64,000 nucleotides of DNA from Bradyrhizobium diazoefficiens (GCF_016616885.1 NZ_CP067102.1:7406501-7470500); one strand, 5' to 3'. Shown: positions 52,653 to 61,777, numbered from the stretch's first letter. Notes: a model not told the origin generated them from the sequence alone. A program made the numbers and translations.

Positions 52653-53545
52653 GCGAGAGCGGAATCGACGGTGAGCGCCGCAGGTTCATCGCCTGGGCGC
52701 TCACACCGAGCCTGATCGTGCTGTTTGCGGTCGCCGTGCTGCCGGCGATCTATCTCATCGTGACCAGCCTGACGCCGTTCCAGCTGACGACGCCGGGCTC
52801 GGCCACGGATTTCAGCGAGCCGTTCCGCAACTATCGCCTGCTGCCCGGCGACCCCCGCTTCGTCAACTCGCTGGCCGTGCAGGCCAAGCTGTCGGTCGCG
52901 AGCGTGCTGTTCCAGGTGCTGCTCGGCATGCTGCTGGCGCTGCTGCTGAACGTGCCGTCGCGCTTCGTCGAATTCGCCCGCACCTTCTTCCTGATCCCGA
53001 TGGTGCTGCCGCCGATCGTGGTCGCGGTGATCTGGAAGCTGATCTACGCGCCCGACATCAGCCCGCTCTATTACGCGGCGCAGGCGCTGCATGTCACCCT
53101 GCCGGCGCTGACCTCCAGCGTCGACTTCGCGCTGACGTCGATCATCATCGCCGACACCTGGGAGTGGCTGCCCTTCACCTTCCTGATGGTGCTGGCCGCG
53201 CTGCAGACCATTCCCGACGAATATTCGGAAGCCGCCCTCGTCGACGGCGCCAGCAAGCTGCAGATCTTCTGGTACGTGACGCTGCCTTTCATCACGCCGA
53301 TCCTGGTGATCTCCGGCATGTTCCGCCTGATCGACAGTGTGAAGGCGTTCCCGCTGATCTTCCTGTTGACCGGCGGCGGGCCGGGCACCGTCACTGAAGT
53401 CACCAACTACTATGCATATCTCCTCGCCTTCGACACCAACGAGATCGGCTATTCCAGCGCGGTCACCGTGGTGATGTTGCTGCTGGTCTGCGGCATCAGC
53501 CTGGGCCTGGTCTGGATGGGCCGCCGCCGGGAGGCGCTGGCATGA
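52649..53545 (+). CDS. sugar-type ABC transporter permease 1 (UgpA/MalF type)
   Basis: 298 aa from a TTG at 52649 that overlaps the previous stop as TTGA, implying translational coupling. The frame is open further upstream only as a shadow of the binding-protein gene. About six membrane helices and the coupling motif EYSEAALVDGASKLQIFWYVTLP are present. It pairs with permease 2 (ATGA overlap). Confidence 0.9.
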   Translation: MSESGIDGERRRFIAWALTPSLIVLFAVAVLPAIYLIVTSLTPFQLTTPGSATDFSEPFRNYRLLPGDPRFVNSLAVQAKLSVASVLFQVLLGMLLALLLNVPSRFVEFARTFFLIPMVLPPIVVAVIWKLIYAPDISPLYYAAQALHVTLPALTSSVDFALTSIIIADTWEWLPFTFLMVLAALQTIPDEYSEAALVDGASKLQIFWYVTLPFITPILVISGMFRLIDSVKAFPLIFLLTGGGPGTVTEVTNYYAYLLAFDTNEIGYSSAVTVVMLLLVCGISLGLVWMGRRREALA

Positions 53546-54369
53546 GCGAGTCGTCCCTCCGCAAGGCCACGCCCGGCCGGCTGGTCGCGATCACGGTCAC
53601 GCTGCTCATCCTGCTCTCGCCGTTCCTCTGGCTGTTGCAGATGAGCTTCAAGACCAACGACGAGATCCTGCAATTCCCGCCGCCGCTGATCTTCACGCCC
53701 ACGCTGGAGAATTACATCTCGCTGTGGCACAGCGCGTTCTCGGCCTCCTTCGTCAACAGCCTGTTGAGCGCCTCGCTCTCGACCGCGCTGGCGCTGCTGC
53801 TCGGTGTCCCTGCAGCCTACGCGCTATCGCGCTGGTCCGGCCGCGGCAAGCATGGCTTGAGCTTTGCCATCCTGGTGACGCGCATGGCGCCACCGATTGC
53901 GTTCACCATCCCCTTCTTCCTGTTCTATCGCTGGATCGGGCTGCTCGACACCATCACCGGCCTCGTGCTGGTCTACACCAGCTTCAACCTGCCCTTGGTG
54001 ATCTGGATGATGCAGCCGTTCTTCGACACCATCCCGGTGTCGCTGGAGGAAGCGGCGCTGGTCGACGGCGCGCGGACGCGCACAGTGTTCACCAGGATCG
54101 TGCTGCCAATGGTGACGCCCGGAATCGCCGCGACCGCGATCCTGTGCTTCCTCTACGCCTGGAACGACTTCTTCTTCGCGCTGATCCTGACCCGCACCAA
54201 TGCACGTACCGCACCGGTCGCCGTCGTCAACTTCATGAACTACGAAGGCTGGGAATGGGGTAAGATCGCCGCCGGCGGCTCACTGGTGATGGCGCCGGTG
54301 CTGATCTTCTCGCTCGCGGTGCGGCGCTATCTCGTCTCCGGGCTCACGGCCGGCGCCGTCAAAGGCTGA
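53542..54369 (+). CDS. sugar-type ABC transporter permease 2 (UgpE/MalG type)
   Basis: 275 aa with about six membrane helices and the coupling block SLEEAALVDGARTRTVFTRI. The start overlaps the permease 1 stop by four bases (ATGA). No ATPase gene follows: the operon ends here, and the next gene is on the other strand. A family C half-element lies in the 96-bp gap after it. Confidence 0.92.
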   Translation: MSESSLRKATPGRLVAITVTLLILLSPFLWLLQMSFKTNDEILQFPPPLIFTPTLENYISLWHSAFSASFVNSLLSASLSTALALLLGVPAAYALSRWSGRGKHGLSFAILVTRMAPPIAFTIPFFLFYRWIGLLDTITGLVLVYTSFNLPLVIWMMQPFFDTIPVSLEEAALVDGARTRTVFTRIVLPMVTPGIAATAILCFLYAWNDFFFALILTRTNARTAPVAVVNFMNYEGWEWGKIAAGGSLVMAPVLIFSLAVRRYLVSGLTAGAVKG

Positions 54370-54397
54370 CATCATGAAGCTTCCGACTGAAACAGCC

Positions 54398-54449
54398 GGG
54401 CCGTCGCCCTTCGAGGGCGGCTGAAGCGGCGGCCACCTCAAGGTGACGG
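54398..54449. repeat. family C half-element
   Basis: About 52 bp (CGTCGCCCTTCGAGGGCGG to CACCTCAAGGTGACGG) matching the inverted left arm of the element at 41987-42132 with several differences. It lies between convergent genes. Confidence 0.6.
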
Positions 54450-54465
54450 GTCTTGCAGGATTGCT

Positions 54466-55272
54466 TCAGGCCCCCGCCTTGCACGTAATCCCGCCGTCAA
54501 CCACCAGCTCAATTCCCGTCACATATTTCGACTCGTCCGACGCCAGGAACAACGCGGCGTTGGCGACGTCGAAGGCGTCGCCCATGTGGCCCATCGGCAC
54601 CTGCGCATCTCGGGCGCGCCACATCGCATCGACGTCGCCCTTGGCATAGCTGTTGGCGAGGCCGGCCGAATGCTCGACCATCGGCGTCTTCATCAGGCCG
54701 GGCAGGATCGCATTCACCCGTACATGGTGTCGCGCGAACTCGATCGCGGTGGTGCGCGTCATCTGGTTCATCGCGGCCTTGGAGGTGCCGTAGGTGACGT
54801 AGGAGATGCCCATGTGGCGGATCGAGGCGATCGAGGAGATGTTGATGATCGAGCCGCCGCCCTGCTCCACCATGACAGGGATCACATGCTTCATGGCGAA
54901 ATAGGCGCTCTTGAGATTGACGGAGAAGACGCGGTCCCAGCTCTCCTCGGTGACCTCGACCACGCTGCCCATCTCGGCGATGCCGACATTGTTGTCGAGC
55001 ACGTCGACGCGGCCGTAGGCCTTGAGACACGCGGCGACCATCGCTTCGATCTCGGCAGGCCGCGACACGTCGGCGGTGAACGCCGTCGCCTTGCCGCCTT
55101 CGCCGGTGATGATCTTGGCGGTCTCCTCGGCGGCCGCACCGTTGCGGTCGACGCAAAACACCTGCGCGCCCTCGCGCGCAAAGGTCACCGCGGTCGCCTT
55201 GCCGTTGCCCCAGCCGGGCCCGATCGAGCCGGCGCCCACCACCATCGCAACCTTGCCCTTGAGCCGGTCCAT
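54466..55272 (-). CDS. short-chain dehydrogenase/reductase, last gene of the TRAP operon
   Basis: 268 aa. The cofactor loop is unusually long (VVGAGSIGPGWGNGKATA instead of TGxxxGIG). The NNVG, INISS and YGTSK motifs are intact. It starts 12 bp after the DUF1850 stop, so it is in the same unit as the TAXI-TRAP transporter and probably oxidises or reduces the imported acid. Confidence 0.9.
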   Translation of the reverse strand: MDRLKGKVAMVVGAGSIGPGWGNGKATAVTFAREGAQVFCVDRNGAAAEETAKIITGEGGKATAFTADVSRPAEIEAMVAACLKAYGRVDVLDNNVGIAEMGSVVEVTEESWDRVFSVNLKSAYFAMKHVIPVMVEQGGGSIINISSIASIRHMGISYVTYGTSKAAMNQMTRTTAIEFARHHVRVNAILPGLMKTPMVEHSAGLANSYAKGDVDAMWRARDAQVPMGHMGDAFDVANAALFLASDESKYVTGIELVVDGGITCKAGA

Positions 55273-55284
55273 CGCGTGTCTCCC

Positions 55285-55668
55285 TTATTTCCGCTGTTCG
55301 TCGCAGATGCTCATCGTGGTGACGTTAGCACCGATGGGGTGGCCGACAATCTCCGAAAGCGTCCGGCACGTTCCATCATGGCATAGCCGCCATTCGCCGG
55401 CGGCGCCGGAATTGCCGAGCACGACCTCCGGCATCGGCGCGCGCTCAGGCCTCCATTGAAACCAGCCGTCGACGAGCCGTGCCTCGGGCGGCGGCTCCAT
55501 GCCGGGGCCGGTCCCCTTGACGCGGGCCTGCACCAGCTCGAGCCCGGCAGGCGTGACGCGCCAGTCTTCCTGCCAATCGACCTTCGCGATCGAATGCGTC
55601 CACACAAGCGTGAACGCGGACAGCGCCAGCACCTTCACGCCGCCCGCTGTTGCGAAGCAGAGGCTCAC
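55285..55668 (-). CDS. DUF1850 protein
   Basis: 127 aa from a GTG at 55668 that overlaps the TRAP permease stop (GTGA). A weak N-terminal hydrophobic stretch (GGVKVLALSAFTLVW) could be a signal or anchor. The body contains the family pattern THSIAKVDWQEDWRV with RVKGTGPGMEPP. DUF1850 proteins are found next to fused TRAP permeases. Function unknown. Confidence 0.8.
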   Translation of the reverse strand: MSLCFATAGGVKVLALSAFTLVWTHSIAKVDWQEDWRVTPAGLELVQARVKGTGPGMEPPPEARLVDGWFQWRPERAPMPEVVLGNSGAAGEWRLCHDGTCRTLSEIVGHPIGANVTTMSICDEQRK

Positions 55669-57779
55669 ACCGCCTCGACCGCTGCCGGCGGACGCTGCCG
55701 CCACTGCCACAGCACGATTGCGGCCGAGAGAAAGAAGCCCGCGGTGTCGCTGAACGGGAAGTCGCCGAGCAGGCACATCGCGGCGCCGAGCGCGACGACG
55801 CGTTCGAGCAGTGTCAGCCGCGTGAACAGGAAGCCGATCGCGACCGTGCCGAACAGCGCGATCGCCACCAGCGCCTTGAAGCTTGCGAGCGCGACCGCAC
55901 CGTAGAAACCGAGCTTCGCCGCCACGGGATCGCCGGCTTGCAGCATCAGCGCCGGCGAATAGACGAAGATGAAGGGGATGACGTAGCCGGCGAGGGCAAT
56001 GCGCATCGCCTCCCAGCCGATCTTGTCCGGATTCTCCTTCGCGATCGGCGCTGCCGCCAGCGCTGCGAGCGCAACCGGCGGCGAGAGGTCGGCCATGATG
56101 CCGTAATAGAACGCGAACATGTGGCTCGCGATCAAGGGCACGCCGAGCTTCGCCAGCGCAGGCGCCGCGAGCGCGGCGGTGATGATGTAGGTCGGGATCG
56201 TCGGAATGCCGGTGCCGAGCAGGATCGACAGCAGCATGGTCATGATCAGCGCGAGGAACAGGCTCTTCTCACCAAGACCGATCACCCAGCCGCCAAAAAT
56301 GGTGCCGACGCCGGTCTGCGACATCATGCCGATGATGACGCCGACGATGGCGCAGGCCATGCCGACGGTGATCGCGGATTTTGCACTCTCGGCCAAGGCA
56401 TCGCGGCACTCACGCAAGGCTTTGAGACCGCCACGGATGAACGCGGTGATCACCATCAGTCCGACGACAACGCTGGCGACCGGCACGATCTGCAGGCCGT
56501 CGCGCGACAGCGCCGCAACGACCAGCGCAAGCCCGACCCAGAAGATGGTGCGGATCACCATCGAGGAGGCGCCGGCCGTGATGCTGGCGCCGAGGATCAG
56601 CGTCACCGTGAGCGCGAGGCCCATGCTGCCGGCATAGAGCGGGGTAAAGCCCTCGAACAGCATGTAGACGAGGGCCGCCAGCGGCAGCACGAGGTACCAG
56701 CGCGTCACCAGCGCCCGCCAGGCGCTCGGGATTTCCGAGCGCCTCATGCCGACGAGGCCGTGCTTGCCGGCTTCCAGATGCACCATCCAGAAGGCGGATG
56801 CGAAGTAGAGCACCGCCGGAATTGCGGCCGCCTTGACGATCTCCGAGTACTGGACGCCGAGCGTCTCCGCCATGATGAAGGCGACCGCGCCCATCACCGG
56901 CGGCATGATCTGCCCGCCCATCGAGGCCGTCGCCTCGACGCCAGCCGCAAACGCGCGGCGGTAACCGAACCTGATCATCAGGGGAATCGTGAACTGGCCG
57001 ACGGTGACGACGTTGGCGACGCCGGAGCCGGAGATCGTGCCCATCATGCCCGAGGCAAACACCGCGACCTTCGCCGGACCGCCGCGGGTCCTGCCGAATA
57101 ACCCAAGCGAGACGTCGGTGAAGAGCCGGATCATGCCGGCGCGCTCCAGGAACGAGCCGAACAGGATGAACAGGAAGATGTAGGTCGCCGAGACGTAGAT
57201 CGGCACGCCGTAAAAGCCTTCGGTGCCGTAGGAGAGATGCGTGACGATCTGGTCGAAATCATAGCCGCGATGGTTCAGCGGCGACGGCAGATATTGTCCG
57301 AAGAACCAGTAGACCAGGCACGCGCCGCACATCAGCGGCAGCGCCGCGCCCATCAGGCGCCGCGTGCCCTCGAAGATCAGCACCGCGAGCAGCGTGCCGA
57401 CCGCGAGGTCGAGCCTGGTCGGATCGCCGTCACGCGCGATCAGGTCCGCGTAAAAGATCCATTGATAGAGGCCACAGAAAAAACCTGCGCCGCCGATCAC
57501 CCAACCCAGCGCACGGCCAAGATTGCTCTTCGCGGTGAAGTTGGCGATCAGGCCGAACGTGAGCAGGACCAGGAAGCCAACATGGACGCCGCGCACCACC
57601 TGGCTCGGCAGATAGTTGAAGGCCGCGACATAGAGCTGGAAGGTCGCAAAGGCGATGCCGATCCAGTAGGCCAGCCTGCCCCACCAGCCCGGGCCAAAGC
57701 CTTCCGGGAAACCGTGCTCGAAATTGTCGAACTCAACCTTGATGGGCGCCGCGTCGCTGCCCTCTGCCTGTTCCAGCAT
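55665..57779 (-). CDS. TRAP transporter fused permease (DctQ-DctM, 4TM/12TM)
   Basis: About 704 aa from ATG 57779 (a TTG at 57803 is an alternative). Many membrane segments: a small DctQ-like part over about residues 25-160 and a large DctM-like part with SGSGVANVVTVGQFTIPLM, MGGQIMPPVMGAVAFIMAE and GTGIPTIPTYI. Ion-driven import of an organic acid delivered by the TAXI binding protein upstream. Confidence 0.93.
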   Translation of the reverse strand: MLEQAEGSDAAPIKVEFDNFEHGFPEGFGPGWWGRLAYWIGIAFATFQLYVAAFNYLPSQVVRGVHVGFLVLLTFGLIANFTAKSNLGRALGWVIGGAGFFCGLYQWIFYADLIARDGDPTRLDLAVGTLLAVLIFEGTRRLMGAALPLMCGACLVYWFFGQYLPSPLNHRGYDFDQIVTHLSYGTEGFYGVPIYVSATYIFLFILFGSFLERAGMIRLFTDVSLGLFGRTRGGPAKVAVFASGMMGTISGSGVANVVTVGQFTIPLMIRFGYRRAFAAGVEATASMGGQIMPPVMGAVAFIMAETLGVQYSEIVKAAAIPAVLYFASAFWMVHLEAGKHGLVGMRRSEIPSAWRALVTRWYLVLPLAALVYMLFEGFTPLYAGSMGLALTVTLILGASITAGASSMVIRTIFWVGLALVVAALSRDGLQIVPVASVVVGLMVITAFIRGGLKALRECRDALAESAKSAITVGMACAIVGVIIGMMSQTGVGTIFGGWVIGLGEKSLFLALIMTMLLSILLGTGIPTIPTYIITAALAAPALAKLGVPLIASHMFAFYYGIMADLSPPVALAALAAAPIAKENPDKIGWEAMRIALAGYVIPFIFVYSPALMLQAGDPVAAKLGFYGAVALASFKALVAIALFGTVAIGFLFTRLTLLERVVALGAAMCLLGDFPFSDTAGFFLSAAIVLWQWRQRPPAAVEAV

Positions 57780-57879
57780 TTCAAATCGCCCCCAGCCTGC
57801 CAATCCCGCTTAGCATTCGCACGGCGCTCTAAGAACGCCACGCCCGGGATTGTCCCGGGCATTCGCGATGATCCTCTCC

Positions 57880-57964
57880 GTCATTCCGGGGCGATGCGCA
57901 GCATCGAACTATGGTGCGCAACTGCGCACCATAGTTCGGCCCTGGCGAGCCGCCCCGGAATGAC
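57880..57964. repeat. palindromic intergenic repeat, family B copy 3
   Basis: Ends GTCATTCCGGGGC and GCCCCGGAATGAC form a near-perfect inverted pair. A second dyad lies inside, GAACTATGGTGCGCA/TGCGCACCATAGTTC. It lies between the TAXI stop and the TRAP permease start, so it could tune transcription within the operon. Confidence 0.85.
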
Positions 57965-57975
57965 GATTGAGAGAG

Positions 57976-58923
57976 TTACTTGATCAGCCCTTTTTCCTTG
58001 TAATAGCGGATCGCGCCGGGATGCAGCGGGATCGGGCTGCCGGCGGCGGCCGTCTCGAGCTTGATCTCCTTGCCCGCCGCGTGCGCGTTGGCGAGCTCGG
58101 GCAGCGACTCATAGACCAGTTTGGTCATCTGGTAGGCGAGATCGTCCGACACGGCTGAACTGGTGACGAGATAGTTGACCACGGCCGCGGTCGGCACGTC
58201 CTTGTCCTGGCCGGTATAGGTGTTGGCCGGGATGGTCGCCGCGATGAAGGGTCGGCCGATCTTGTCGACGGTCTCCTTCGGCACGGCCACCACCGTGATC
58301 GCGGCCGAGGTCGAGAGATCCTTCAGCGAGGCGACGCCAAGGCCGGCCGATTGCAAGGTCGCCCCGAGCTGGCGGTTCTTCATGAGGTCGACGGATTCGG
58401 CGAACGGCAGATATTCGACCTTGCCGAGATCCTTGTAGGTCATGCCGGCTGCCGCCAGGATCGCGCGCGAGTTCAGCTCCGTGCCCGACTTTGGCGCGCC
58501 GACCGAGAGGCTCTTGCCCTTGAGGTCGGCGAGCGTCTTGATGCCGCTCTCGGCGGTTGCGACGATCTGGATGTAGTTCGGATAGATCGCGCCGATGGTC
58601 CTGAGCTTGTCGAGCTTGGTCTTGAAGCCGGCTTCCTCGTCGCCGTCCCAGGCGGCTTTCAGCGAATCACCCAGCGTGAACGCCAGCTCGCCACGCCCCT
58701 GCTGCAGCAGGATGAGATTTTCGACCGACGCCTTGGTGGCCTGCACCTGCGTCTTCACGTTCGGAATCTTGTCGCCGTAGATCTTCCCGATCGCAACCCC
58801 GAGTGGATAGTAGACGCCGGAGGTGCCGCCGGTCAGCACGTTGATGAAGGATTGCGCATGCGCGCAAGGTGCCGACGCCGCCAGAGCAAAAGCCGTGGCC
58901 ACGCCGAAAATCGTCCGTTTCAT
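57976..58923 (-). CDS. TAXI family TRAP transporter solute-binding protein
   Basis: 315 aa from ATG 58923 (GGGGAG upstream). Signal peptide IFGVATAFALAASAPCAHA. The mature start FINVLTGGTSGVYYPLGVAIGKIY is the TAXI hallmark, followed by KTQVQATKASVENLILLQQGRGELAF. It is the first gene of the TAXI-TRAP-DUF1850-SDR unit. Ligands of TAXI proteins are often dicarboxylates or glutamate. This one is unknown. Confidence 0.93.
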   Translation of the reverse strand: MKRTIFGVATAFALAASAPCAHAQSFINVLTGGTSGVYYPLGVAIGKIYGDKIPNVKTQVQATKASVENLILLQQGRGELAFTLGDSLKAAWDGDEEAGFKTKLDKLRTIGAIYPNYIQIVATAESGIKTLADLKGKSLSVGAPKSGTELNSRAILAAAGMTYKDLGKVEYLPFAESVDLMKNRQLGATLQSAGLGVASLKDLSTSAAITVVAVPKETVDKIGRPFIAATIPANTYTGQDKDVPTAAVVNYLVTSSAVSDDLAYQMTKLVYESLPELANAHAAGKEIKLETAAAGSPIPLHPGAIRYYKEKGLIK

Positions 58924-59268
58924 GGTTGTTGTACTCCCCAAACCAGCGGCGAAATTGGCCGGATGAGGGGTGCGGGTCAACCCATCCAAAAGACAAAACA
59001 GGGCTGCGGTAAACGGTCGTTTTGCCCTGGTTTTCAGGGAACCCGGCAGGTGCGGCGACGTGGCACAGCCGGTGTGAATTCATCTGGTTGAGTCGGTCGA
59101 GCAGCGGGCTCAGTCACCTCTCCGGCTTGCGGGAGAGGTCGGCGTGTCCGGGCGATGCGAAGCATCGTCCCGCGCGCCAGGTGAGGGCTTTCTCCTCTAG
59201 GGGATTGCCCCATTGCGGAGACACCCTCTCCCCAACCCTCCCCCGCAAGCGAGGGAGGGAGCGCACCG
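58924..59268. other. intergenic region with GC-rich hairpins, family D repeats
   Basis: 345 bp without a gene. ACCTCTCC-GGCTTGC-GGGAGAGGT (59116-59139) and CCCTCCC...GGGAGGG (59236-59259) are strong hairpins. A GGGCGATGCGAAGCATCGTCCC dyad lies between. The left part should hold the promoter of the TAXI operon. Confidence 0.6.
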
Positions 59269-59748
59269 TCACTGAAAGGTCATGTCCAGGCACTTGGAGA
59301 TGTCGGAGCCGAGGCCGGAGGAGATGGTGATGCAGCCGCGGATCTTCTGCGCGGCCATGTCGGCGGCCCAGATCGAGTAGCCGCCGGGGCCGAAGAACGA
59401 GTTGGTGTTCGGCGGCTCGGTCTCGGTCGCGTCGAAATCATAGTGCCCGTCGGTCTCGAAGATGCGCGGCTTCTTGGTGCAGCCGCCATCGGTCTGGACG
59501 TTGATGACTTCCTTGTTGTCGCGGGTCAGCGCCAGCGAGACCTGGCAGCGGAAATATTCCGAGGTCTTGGTATTGAACAGATAGGTGTAGGATTTGCAGG
59601 TCGCGGTGTTGAGCTTGCCCGGCGCAAGGCCACGGCTGCACGAAATCCGCTGGTTGTGGCTGAGCTGGTAATCATCGGCCCGGGCGACCGGCGCGAGCGC
59701 CGTCAGCGACAACCCGGCAATCCAGCAAAACTTAATGACGTGGCCCAT
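59269..59748 (-). CDS. exported protein of unknown function, 159 aa
   Basis: Signal peptide KFCWIAGLSLTALAPVARA. The mature protein has five cysteines and a beta-rich look (QVSLALTRDNKEVINVQTDGG, then FFGPGGYSIW). ATG 59748 is chosen because GGTGGGG sits at proper spacing, and 59757 is possible. No recognised domain. Probably periplasmic. Confidence 0.65.
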   Translation of the reverse strand: MGHVIKFCWIAGLSLTALAPVARADDYQLSHNQRISCSRGLAPGKLNTATCKSYTYLFNTKTSEYFRCQVSLALTRDNKEVINVQTDGGCTKKPRIFETDGHYDFDATETEPPNTNSFFGPGGYSIWAADMAAQKIRGCITISSGLGSDISKCLDMTFQ

Positions 59749-59942
59749 TCGAATCATCCCCACCAATATCTTTGTCGTGTTGCGTTCTAGACTGAAAGCG
59801 GAACATAGTCGCGAGGGGACCAAGGGAAAATCACAAACTGCTGGGCAAGACGTGATGCGTTGCTGCGGCATCGCGGATTGACCCGGGCACGCCGTTCGTG
59901 ATTTGTTCAAAATGGGCGCCCGTACGATGGGGAGGATGGATG

Positions 59943-60245
59943 ATGGCATTTTCAATCAAGACATTTGCTATGGCGGCTGCGCTGGGTGTGCTCGCCGCCC
60001 CCGCATGCGCGCAGAGCGCGGCGACGCCGTGGGAGCTCAAGCCGGACACCGGCTATGCCTATGACAAGGAAGGCAAGACGTTTTCCTACAAGATGGGCAC
60101 CAGCAATGCCGGCGAACTGCTGAAGGGCGCCAAGAAAGTGCCCAAGGGCACGCTGTTCTTCATCGGCCACAACGGCCAGCTCTACATGCGCAGCGGCCAG
60201 TATCTCGAAGGCGATGGCAGATTCAAGTTCGGGCCGGATCAGTAG
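59943..60245 (+). CDS. small exported protein, 100 aa
   Basis: Signal peptide FAMAAALGVLAAPACAQ. The mature part of about 77 residues is rich in Lys and Gly (KVPKGTLFFIGHNGQLYMRSG). GGGGAGGA precedes two adjacent ATGs (59940, 59943). Unknown periplasmic protein. It is convergent with the next gene across a family A half-element. Confidence 0.65.
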   Translation: MAFSIKTFAMAAALGVLAAPACAQSAATPWELKPDTGYAYDKEGKTFSYKMGTSNAGELLKGAKKVPKGTLFFIGHNGQLYMRSGQYLEGDGRFKFGPDQ

Positions 60246-60276
60246 GGCGCGGCTCTCGCCACAAACGAAGCTGACG

Positions 60277-60314
60277 TAGGGTGGGCAAAGGCGCGTTAGC
60301 ACCGTGCCCACCAT
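60277..60314. repeat. family A half-element, copy 4
   Basis: Only the left arm is present (GTAGGGTGGGCAAAGGCGC and GTGCCCACCAT), able to form a GGTGGGC/GCCCACC hairpin. It also lies between convergent genes. Confidence 0.75.
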
Positions 60315-60372
60315 CTATCAGCATGCTCTGATCGAGAATGGAGGGCGCGCTCGCCCCCCTGCGGCAGCGTCG

Positions 60373-61590
60373 CTAAAACGCCGCCGCCAGCTCTCGCGCG
60401 CCGGCATTGTTGCTGTTGCTGTCCATCCGCGTATCCGTCACCGCGAGCAGCTTCGCCACCGTGTTATGGCGGATCGCGACCGGGTTGCGCTCGTAGCCGC
60501 CACGCTGGAAGAAGTTCGAGGTCGGCACCTGCTCGCGCATCGCCTGCGGCATCGTCACCATGTCGAGGCCGGTGCCGTCGCCGGTGAGGTTCATCATCTC
60601 GAGCTCGGCGGCGGTGAGCGGACGGGTGTAGCCCTTGGCGCGGGCGAACAGCACCGAGGTCAGGAGCTTGTGGGTCTGCAGCATCGGCGCGATGTCGATG
60701 TCGAGCACCATCGCATGCATGGCCCAGCCCTGCGCGGTGTCGCCGATCTTCTCATGCTCCGACCAGGTGTCCGGCACCGACTTCGCATGCGCCACCATCT
60801 TCTTCAGGACAGCAAGCTTATGCTCGAGCAACTGGCGCGCCAGCCCGGAGGTGCGCGCCACCTTGTCGGAGAGCGCACGGATGAATTCATGGCCCTGCTC
60901 GGCCAGCAGCTCGACGCTGTTGGTGGTGAGCAGCTGGTTGTAGCCCATCGCGGTCGAGATCGCGCGCTTGCCGCCATGCTCGATGCCCGCCTGCACGTCG
61001 TAACTGCCGGTGCCGCCGGTCTCGAACGAGTAGACCCGCACCGCCTGCTCGCGCGTGAGCCCGGAGGCGAGCGCGTAGCGCGCATAGGCGCGCTTGAACT
61101 CGACCTCGTTGGTCGGACGCTGCGGCGCGAATTGATAGAGATCCTGCGCGGCTCGCAGGAGATCGGAGGCCACCGGTAGCGGCTTGCGGGCCGGGCGCTC
61201 CGGTGCTTCCTCGGGCTCCGGATTCACTGGCCGCTTCGGTCCGGTATAGACCGGCGGCTGCTCCAGCACGTAATCGTCGAGCGTGATCTGTTGCCCGCTG
61301 CGCCGCTTGGCATTGCGCCCACGGCGCTTTTCCGTGACCTGGCCCCAATAGGCGCCGGCCTCAGCATCGAAGGCGCCGCGGATCTGCTGATACTCGGCCA
61401 GCTTGCGGCGATATTCGAGCACGGCCGGAGATGCGCCCCCGCTTTGCGCAAAAAACTGCGACAGGAGCTGGGCGTTGGCATTGCTGACGGCGGGCGGCAG
61501 CGCGTCGGACTCGCCTCCACGCGCGGCGGGAACGAGCAGGACCAGCGCGAGTGGAACCAGCGCCAAATGTGTTCGAATCGAATGATGCAT
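60373..61590 (-). CDS. exported protein with a transglycosylase-like segment, 405 aa
   Basis: Signal peptide LALVPLALVLLVPAARG. The middle is Pro- and Arg-rich (about residues 90-130). Then comes YSFETGGTGSYDVQAGIEHG with AISTAMGYNQLL, which resembles the Glu-Ser/Thr-Gly-Gly and M-(G/Q)-x-x-Q(L) spacing of lytic transglycosylases. This is weak evidence. The protein could instead be a structural relative. The C-terminal domain has no signature I know. Confidence 0.68.
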   Translation of the reverse strand: MHHSIRTHLALVPLALVLLVPAARGGESDALPPAVSNANAQLLSQFFAQSGGASPAVLEYRRKLAEYQQIRGAFDAEAGAYWGQVTEKRRGRNAKRRSGQQITLDDYVLEQPPVYTGPKRPVNPEPEEAPERPARKPLPVASDLLRAAQDLYQFAPQRPTNEVEFKRAYARYALASGLTREQAVRVYSFETGGTGSYDVQAGIEHGGKRAISTAMGYNQLLTTNSVELLAEQGHEFIRALSDKVARTSGLARQLLEHKLAVLKKMVAHAKSVPDTWSEHEKIGDTAQGWAMHAMVLDIDIAPMLQTHKLLTSVLFARAKGYTRPLTAAELEMMNLTGDGTGLDMVTMPQAMREQVPTSNFFQRGGYERNPVAIRHNTVAKLLAVTDTRMDSNSNNAGARELAAAF

Positions 61591-61777
61591 GCTGCCCTCT
61601 TAGCAGGCATCCGGTAACCGTCACGTTAACGCGCCGTTTACCATCACTTCCAGGCGAATACCGGCTGTTCCAAATCGGTGACGCGGGTCCGCCGCCCTGC
61701 CAGCATCTCGCGGAACTGGTGATGCTTGACTACACCAGGACCGCGCTCGATGAAACGATGAGAGAAGCGTTGCAAGG

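Noticed and set aside
55650..57101. Plus-strand frame of 483 codons rich in Arg, Asp and His
   Set aside because: Antisense of the TRAP permease. The composition is the typical complement of membrane-protein codons.
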